Of a stretch of DNA of 64,000 nucleotides, positions 60,383-64,000 are shown piece by piece (position 1 is the first letter of the stretch; the number at the start of each line of letters is the position of its first letter). The position numbers and the translations under genes were made by a program. The stretch is taken from contig QOCQ01000005.1 in assembly GCA_003574685.1 (NCBI GenBank), forward strand, positions 62,001 through 126,000, given 5' to 3'. The notes under the pieces were generated by a model that was not told the origin of the DNA, searched no databases, and was given only the letters and a program-made list of their open reading frames with translations. This stretch comes from Rhodospirillaceae bacterium SYSU D60007 (GTDB taxonomy: Bacteria; Pseudomonadota; Alphaproteobacteria; Reyranellales; Reyranellaceae).

Positions 60383-62134
60383 TCAGAACCGCGTGGTGAG
60401 CCGCAGATAGAGGCTCCACGGGTCCAGTCGCTTGGCATTCGGCCCATCGACGTCACGATCGAGCCGGCGCACGCCCTCGACCTCGACCGTCGTGGTTTCC
60501 AGCAGATTGACGCGCGCGCCGCCCCCGAGCGATCGCGCGTACTGACTTTGTACCTCAAGCGCCGCGTTGTTCCAGACTTTCGTGTGATCGTAGAAGGCAT
60601 AGAGCTGCACCGGCGTGCCCGGCATGCCGGTGTCGAACGTGCCAGGACCGCCCGCCGCCTGGTCGTAGGGCACAAGGAAGTTGAACTGCACTTCCACGGT
60701 CGCGGCAAAGGCCTTGTCGCCGGTCACCTGGCCGGCGTAGTAGCCGCGGCCCAGCCGGTCGCCGCCGACAAAGTACTTCTCGTTGGCAGGCAGGATGTCG
60801 CGGGAGTACTGGCCGGCCAGCGTCCCGAACAGGTTCAGGGTGAAGTCCGGCGTCGCGTAGACGCCCTGAAGCCGCGATACCTCAGCCACGACCTTGCGGA
60901 ACTCGGGCTCGGACTCCAGCCGGTTGAGCAGAAGGTCGCCCTTTTTCGAGGCGCCGAATGCCGCAAGACCCTGCGACAGGCGGATATTGCCGAAGGTGAT
61001 GCCGTTCCAGTCGTCCCGGTAACTGGCGTCGGCGCCAATGCGCACGATACGCAGGTCGGTCCGGTTGAGCAGCGTGTTGCCCACCACCTCGGTTTCAGAC
61101 CGGTACCAGTCGAAACCGGCACCGACATTGAGGTTGAACTGGCGCGAGCGGACCACCGGGTGCTGCCCCCAGGCGCCGGCGATGCTGATGACACCATCGT
61201 ACTCCACGGCCTTCAGCGGACCGCCGGGCATGACGTAGCCCCGGCCGGCATAGACGCGGATGCGGAAACCCTCGGAGCCGATGAAATTCGTCCATGCCAC
61301 CTGGCCGAAATTCTGCTCGCGGCTGAAGGTGGTGAAGAACGTCCCCTCCAGCCGTTCGGCCACAGAGGTAAACGAGTTCTCGCCGACCGAAACCGTGAAC
61401 TGCCGCGGACCGGTGTGCTTGAAGCCGCGGTTGTCGAGCTGGGCGAACACATCCCAGCTTTCGCGTTCAAGCTGCACCACCAGTTCCGAGGAGCTGGGCT
61501 CCTTGCCCGGCCGCAGCACCGCCTTCACCGCAATGCCGGGCATGTCCTCGGTCAGCAGCAGGTAGCGCTCCATGTCGCGCAGCCTGACCGGCTTGCGATC
61601 GACAAGGTTCTCCAGAAAGCGCCGCGCCTGGCTTTCGGCATCGCCGATCTTGCCCTCGATCACGACATTGGAGATGTAGCCCTCGATCACGCGCAGCCGC
61701 ACCTGGCCATCGGCCACGCGCTGCGCCGGTACGCCGACCGACGTCAGGAAATAACCGTCGTTGCGGTACTTGCGCTCCAGCGTCCGTGCGAGGGCGAAGA
61801 TCTCGGTGGCGGGAATGCGCCGCCCCAGCAGCGGCCCGGTCAGGGCATCGATCTCCGCTTGCGGATACGCGGTGACACCCTCAACGATGATGGCGCTGGG
61901 TGTCAGGAACACCCGCTCGGCGCCGGGTGGCGCCTCCGTCGCGCCCGGCGGCGCAGTCGGGAGGGAGGGCGGCGCCACATCCGGTGGCGGCCCCGGTGGC
62001 GGCCGCAACTGCTGCGGCGGCGCCTGGAGCACAGGGGGCACGACCTGGGCCGCAGCGAAACCGGGCGCAACGAGCATCACGGCCAAGGGCAAAACCCATT
62101 GCCGCACAACACGCCACCCCCGGACGACTTTCAT
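60383..62134 (-). CDS. TPS outer-membrane transporter (TpsB, ShlB/FhaC/HecB family)
   Basis: 583 residues: signal peptide (PLAVMLVAPGFAAAQ), a Pro-rich segment, POTRA domains (about residues 80-240, FLTPSAIIVEGVTAYPQ and IEGYISNVVIEGKIGD) and a 16-strand barrel (about 240-583). The barrel ends in an aromatic terminal strand (SLYLRLTTRF) and carries the L6 tip motif YFVGGDRLGRGYY. It should export the TpsA encoded 17 bases downstream. ATG at 62134 has GAGGAAAT upstream. It is the first gene of the tpsB-tpsA-CHAT operon. Confidence 0.94.
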   Translation of the reverse strand: MKVVRGWRVVRQWVLPLAVMLVAPGFAAAQVVPPVLQAPPQQLRPPPGPPPDVAPPSLPTAPPGATEAPPGAERVFLTPSAIIVEGVTAYPQAEIDALTGPLLGRRIPATEIFALARTLERKYRNDGYFLTSVGVPAQRVADGQVRLRVIEGYISNVVIEGKIGDAESQARRFLENLVDRKPVRLRDMERYLLLTEDMPGIAVKAVLRPGKEPSSSELVVQLERESWDVFAQLDNRGFKHTGPRQFTVSVGENSFTSVAERLEGTFFTTFSREQNFGQVAWTNFIGSEGFRIRVYAGRGYVMPGGPLKAVEYDGVISIAGAWGQHPVVRSRQFNLNVGAGFDWYRSETEVVGNTLLNRTDLRIVRIGADASYRDDWNGITFGNIRLSQGLAAFGASKKGDLLLNRLESEPEFRKVVAEVSRLQGVYATPDFTLNLFGTLAGQYSRDILPANEKYFVGGDRLGRGYYAGQVTGDKAFAATVEVQFNFLVPYDQAAGGPGTFDTGMPGTPVQLYAFYDHTKVWNNAALEVQSQYARSLGGGARVNLLETTTVEVEGVRRLDRDVDGPNAKRLDPWSLYLRLTTRF

Positions 62135-62166
62135 TATTTCCTCTATGGTCCCCAACCAGCATACCA

Positions 62167-62195
62167 AATTTATGTTAACCGAAACAGCTTCTTAA
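62167..62195 (-). promoter_or_regulatory. Candidate promoter of the tpsB-tpsA-CHAT operon
   Basis: The only AT-rich patch near tpsB. On the reverse strand it offers TTAAGA (62190-62195) and TAAATT (62167-62172), a 17-base spacer apart, each matching four of six consensus positions. The -10 ends 32 bases from the tpsB ATG. A GTGA-CGA-TCAC dyad lies further upstream at 62278-62288. The gap is 62135-62324. Confidence 0.4.
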
Positions 62196-62324
62196 CCTCG
62201 CTTTCTCCCATATTACCTAAGAAACTCGGCGGATCTCGCGGCACCACAATGATCTCGCGCCAATCTGTGCCATCGTGGTGACGATCACAAGTAGATAAAC
62301 GATCGATGTCTATTGTTGCCGCGA

Positions 62325-64000
62325 TCAATCGACGGTGTCGAAGACGGCGTAGCTGACGATGGCCTCGGGCTGCTGCTGCAGCGCCTTTCTCAGGGCCGCC
62401 AGATATTCCCGTGTCGGCTGCTCCTCCGGTTGCGGCACGGCGAACAGCGGTTTCGGCGAGAGCGCCGCAATGATCGCCATCTTGCCGGCCGGCGGCGCGA
62501 GCGTGATCGACAGCCGGTCACCAAACGTTTCGACCTGCCCAGGCCGGACCCGCATCTTCGACCAGGGCTCGTGATGCCAGGCCGTGCGGTCGGAGTTAAG
62601 GAAGACGACGTTGAGGTAGCCCTGCAGGCCTGTGGGCGGGTAGATCCGGAAGACCACGCGGTCGGCCCGGATCTTGTAGGGCTGGTCGATCTTGTTGGGC
62701 ACGACCCGGAAGTCCGGCGACGTTGCGCTGCCGACCGCGCGGATCAGCTCGCACGCCGGCCAGGGCTGCACGGTGACGCCGACATCGACCCGGCGCACAC
62801 CCTCCATCGCGCGGGCTGCTTCCAGCAGGCGCGAGCGGTCGCCTTCCGACTCGACATAGCCTTGCAGGCGCACCATGCGATCGCCATCGACCTGCGCGTT
62901 CAGGTCGGCGCATTCGAAGCGGGCGACCAGCGCATCAAGGCGACTGCGAATCTCGGCCAGGTCAGGCTGGGCCGGCGCGGAAGGCGCCACCGCCACCGTC
63001 GATCCGCCCGGCGTGGCTGGCGTCGTACCGCCGGGGGTGGCAGGTGGCGTCGTGCTGCCCGGTGTTGAGGGTGGCGTCGTGCCCGGCGTCGACGTGCCCG
63101 CCGCCGTGGTGCCGGGCGGCGGCGTGTCGGGAGTCGCCGTACCGGGCGTCGCGCTGCCCGGCGTGGCGGGCGTATCCGGCGTCGAGGGAGTGGCAGGCGC
63201 CGTCGTGCCCTGAGTTGCAGTGCCGGGCGTTGTCGTGCCTGCGGTTGTGGTGCCAGGAGTTCCCGGACCCGGCGGCGTCGGGGTGACGACCGGTCCCGGC
63301 CCTGGTCCCGGATCAGGCGGCGGGAAGAGCTGATCCTTCAACAGGTAGCCGCCACCCGCCAGCAGCACCAGCACGGCCGCCGCAATGCCCGCGACCATCG
63401 GTTTCGCGCCGCTGCGGGCGGGCGGGGCGGTTCGGTTGGCGGGCTGCTGCCCGGACTTGCCCGCGGCGCGCCAGCCCACGAGCTCGGTCATGCTCTGGGG
63501 CCGGTCGGCGGGACTGGGCTGCAGCATCGCCGTGAGCTCGGCGCGCAGCTCGTCGGGCACGCGCGACACGTCGGGCACACGCATGCGGGCCTGCACCGCC
63601 GAGGGCAGACTGTTGCCCATGTCCAGCGGCGCACCGATGGCGGCGGCCGCCAGCACGAGGCCGAGGCTGTAGATGTCGGCGCGCGGCCCGACCTCGCCGC
63701 CCTGCAGACCGAGCTGCTCGGGCGCGGCATAGGAATACTTGCCGGCGAAATCGTTGCCGATCACCGTCGCCTTGGAGCTGTCGGTCTGTTTGGCGATACC
63801 GAAATCGATCAGCTTGGCGGCATCGATGCGGCCGCCCGGCAGGATCACGTTGTCCGGCGACAGGTCGCGATGGATCACGCCCATGGCATGCGCCGCCGCC
63901 AGACCATCCGCGCACCGGTCGCGCAGGCGCCGCACGTCCGCAGGTGCCAGCGGCCCGCCCTGCATCAGGCGGGACAGCGATGGCCCGTCCACGAACTCCA
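62325..64000 (-). CDS. Transmembrane Ser/Thr protein kinase (PpkA-like), N-terminal part off the window
   Basis: About 558 visible residues; the 5' end lies past the right edge. The visible part begins in the kinase hinge (EFVDGPSLSRLM), with catalytic loop VIHRDLSPDNVIL (Lys replaced by Ser) and IDFGIAK. Then come a transmembrane helix (MVAGIAAAVLVLLAGGGYLL), a periplasmic Thr/Pro/Gly-rich repeat linker, a BON-like segment (VRLQGYVESEGDRSRLLEAA) and a C-terminal beta-rich domain. T6SS kinases of this type phosphorylate Fha to start assembly. It could instead serve the TPS module. It is divided from tpsB by a 190-base gap and is on the same strand. Confidence 0.88.
   Translation of the reverse strand, partial: EFVDGPSLSRLMQGGPLAPADVRRLRDRCADGLAAAHAMGVIHRDLSPDNVILPGGRIDAAKLIDFGIAKQTDSSKATVIGNDFAGKYSYAAPEQLGLQGGEVGPRADIYSLGLVLAAAAIGAPLDMGNSLPSAVQARMRVPDVSRVPDELRAELTAMLQPSPADRPQSMTELVGWRAAGKSGQQPANRTAPPARSGAKPMVAGIAAAVLVLLAGGGYLLKDQLFPPPDPGPGPGPVVTPTPPGPGTPGTTTAGTTTPGTATQGTTAPATPSTPDTPATPGSATPGTATPDTPPPGTTAAGTSTPGTTPPSTPGSTTPPATPGGTTPATPGGSTVAVAPSAPAQPDLAEIRSRLDALVARFECADLNAQVDGDRMVRLQGYVESEGDRSRLLEAARAMEGVRRVDVGVTVQPWPACELIRAVGSATSPDFRVVPNKIDQPYKIRADRVVFRIYPPTGLQGYLNVVFLNSDRTAWHHEPWSKMRVRPGQVETFGDRLSITLAPPAGKMAIIAALSPKPLFAVPQPEEQPTREYLAALRKALQQQPEAIVSYAVFDTVD

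Noticed and set aside
62960-63300. Possible CRISPR-like or tandem DNA repeat
   Set aside because: The regularity follows from the in-frame Thr/Pro/Gly codon repeats in the kinase linker; there are no uniform spacers.

Overview
This is a GC-rich (by eye about two-thirds G+C) Gram-negative chromosomal segment. An LptD outer-membrane gene, a two-partner secretion (TPS) system and a complete-looking sheath/baseplate half of a type VI secretion system (T6SS) establish the outer membrane. The T6SS gene order tssA-tssB-tssC-tssC2-tagJ-tssE-tssF-tssG is that of the rhizobial/agrobacterial imp cluster. Together with the many CoA-transferase, hydantoinase and LLM-type catabolic genes, this suggests an alphaproteobacterium with a large accessory metabolism (Reyranella-like or a related Rhodospirillales/Hyphomicrobiales lineage; this is a guess, since no rRNA or other phylogenetic marker is present). 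I see no tRNA, rRNA, CRISPR array, transposase or integrase.

1-20.3 kb, catabolic and housekeeping region. A minus-strand operon holds an SDR, a molybdenum hydroxylase large subunit and the HyuA/HyuB hydantoinase-oxoprolinase pair. A minus-strand group of LLM oxidoreductase, FAS1-like/MaoC hydratase, CaiB/BaiF CoA-transferase and CitE-like lyase resembles the CoA-transferase/hydratase/lyase triads of itaconate or mesaconate metabolism. Two copies of a dispersed palindromic repeat, in opposite orientation, bracket the LLM and hydratase genes. Then come a plus-strand MFS transporter, a peptide-type ABC binding protein and a cupin, an enolase-superfamily enzyme, lptD, an aldo/keto reductase and a MetE-like methyltransferase.

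20.5-24.9 kb, signalling cluster. There are five small receiver-domain proteins and one H-box protein whose ATPase domain looks degenerate. Two of the receivers carry C-terminal MarR-like winged helices, so a phosphorelay with DNA-binding outputs is plausible.

25-45.5 kb, T6SS. Plus strand: clpV, hcp, vgrG, a DUF6931-like gene, a peptidoglycan amidase (candidate effector), fha and PAAR. Minus strand: tssA, B, C, C2, tagJ, E, F and G, preceded by two tandem OmpA-type lipoprotein-like/periplasmic genes and a good extended -10 promoter. The membrane-complex genes tssJ/K/L/M are not in the window.

45.7-62.1 kb, TPS-CHAT module. tpsB is followed by a 3862-residue TpsA-type exoprotein and, translationally coupled to it, an exported TPR-CHAT (caspase-like) putative protease. 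All are on the minus strand. Beyond it, running off the right edge, is a transmembrane Ser/Thr kinase of PpkA type. The TPS-CHAT module therefore sits between T6SS structural genes and a T6SS-type kinase. It is the most interesting part of the window.
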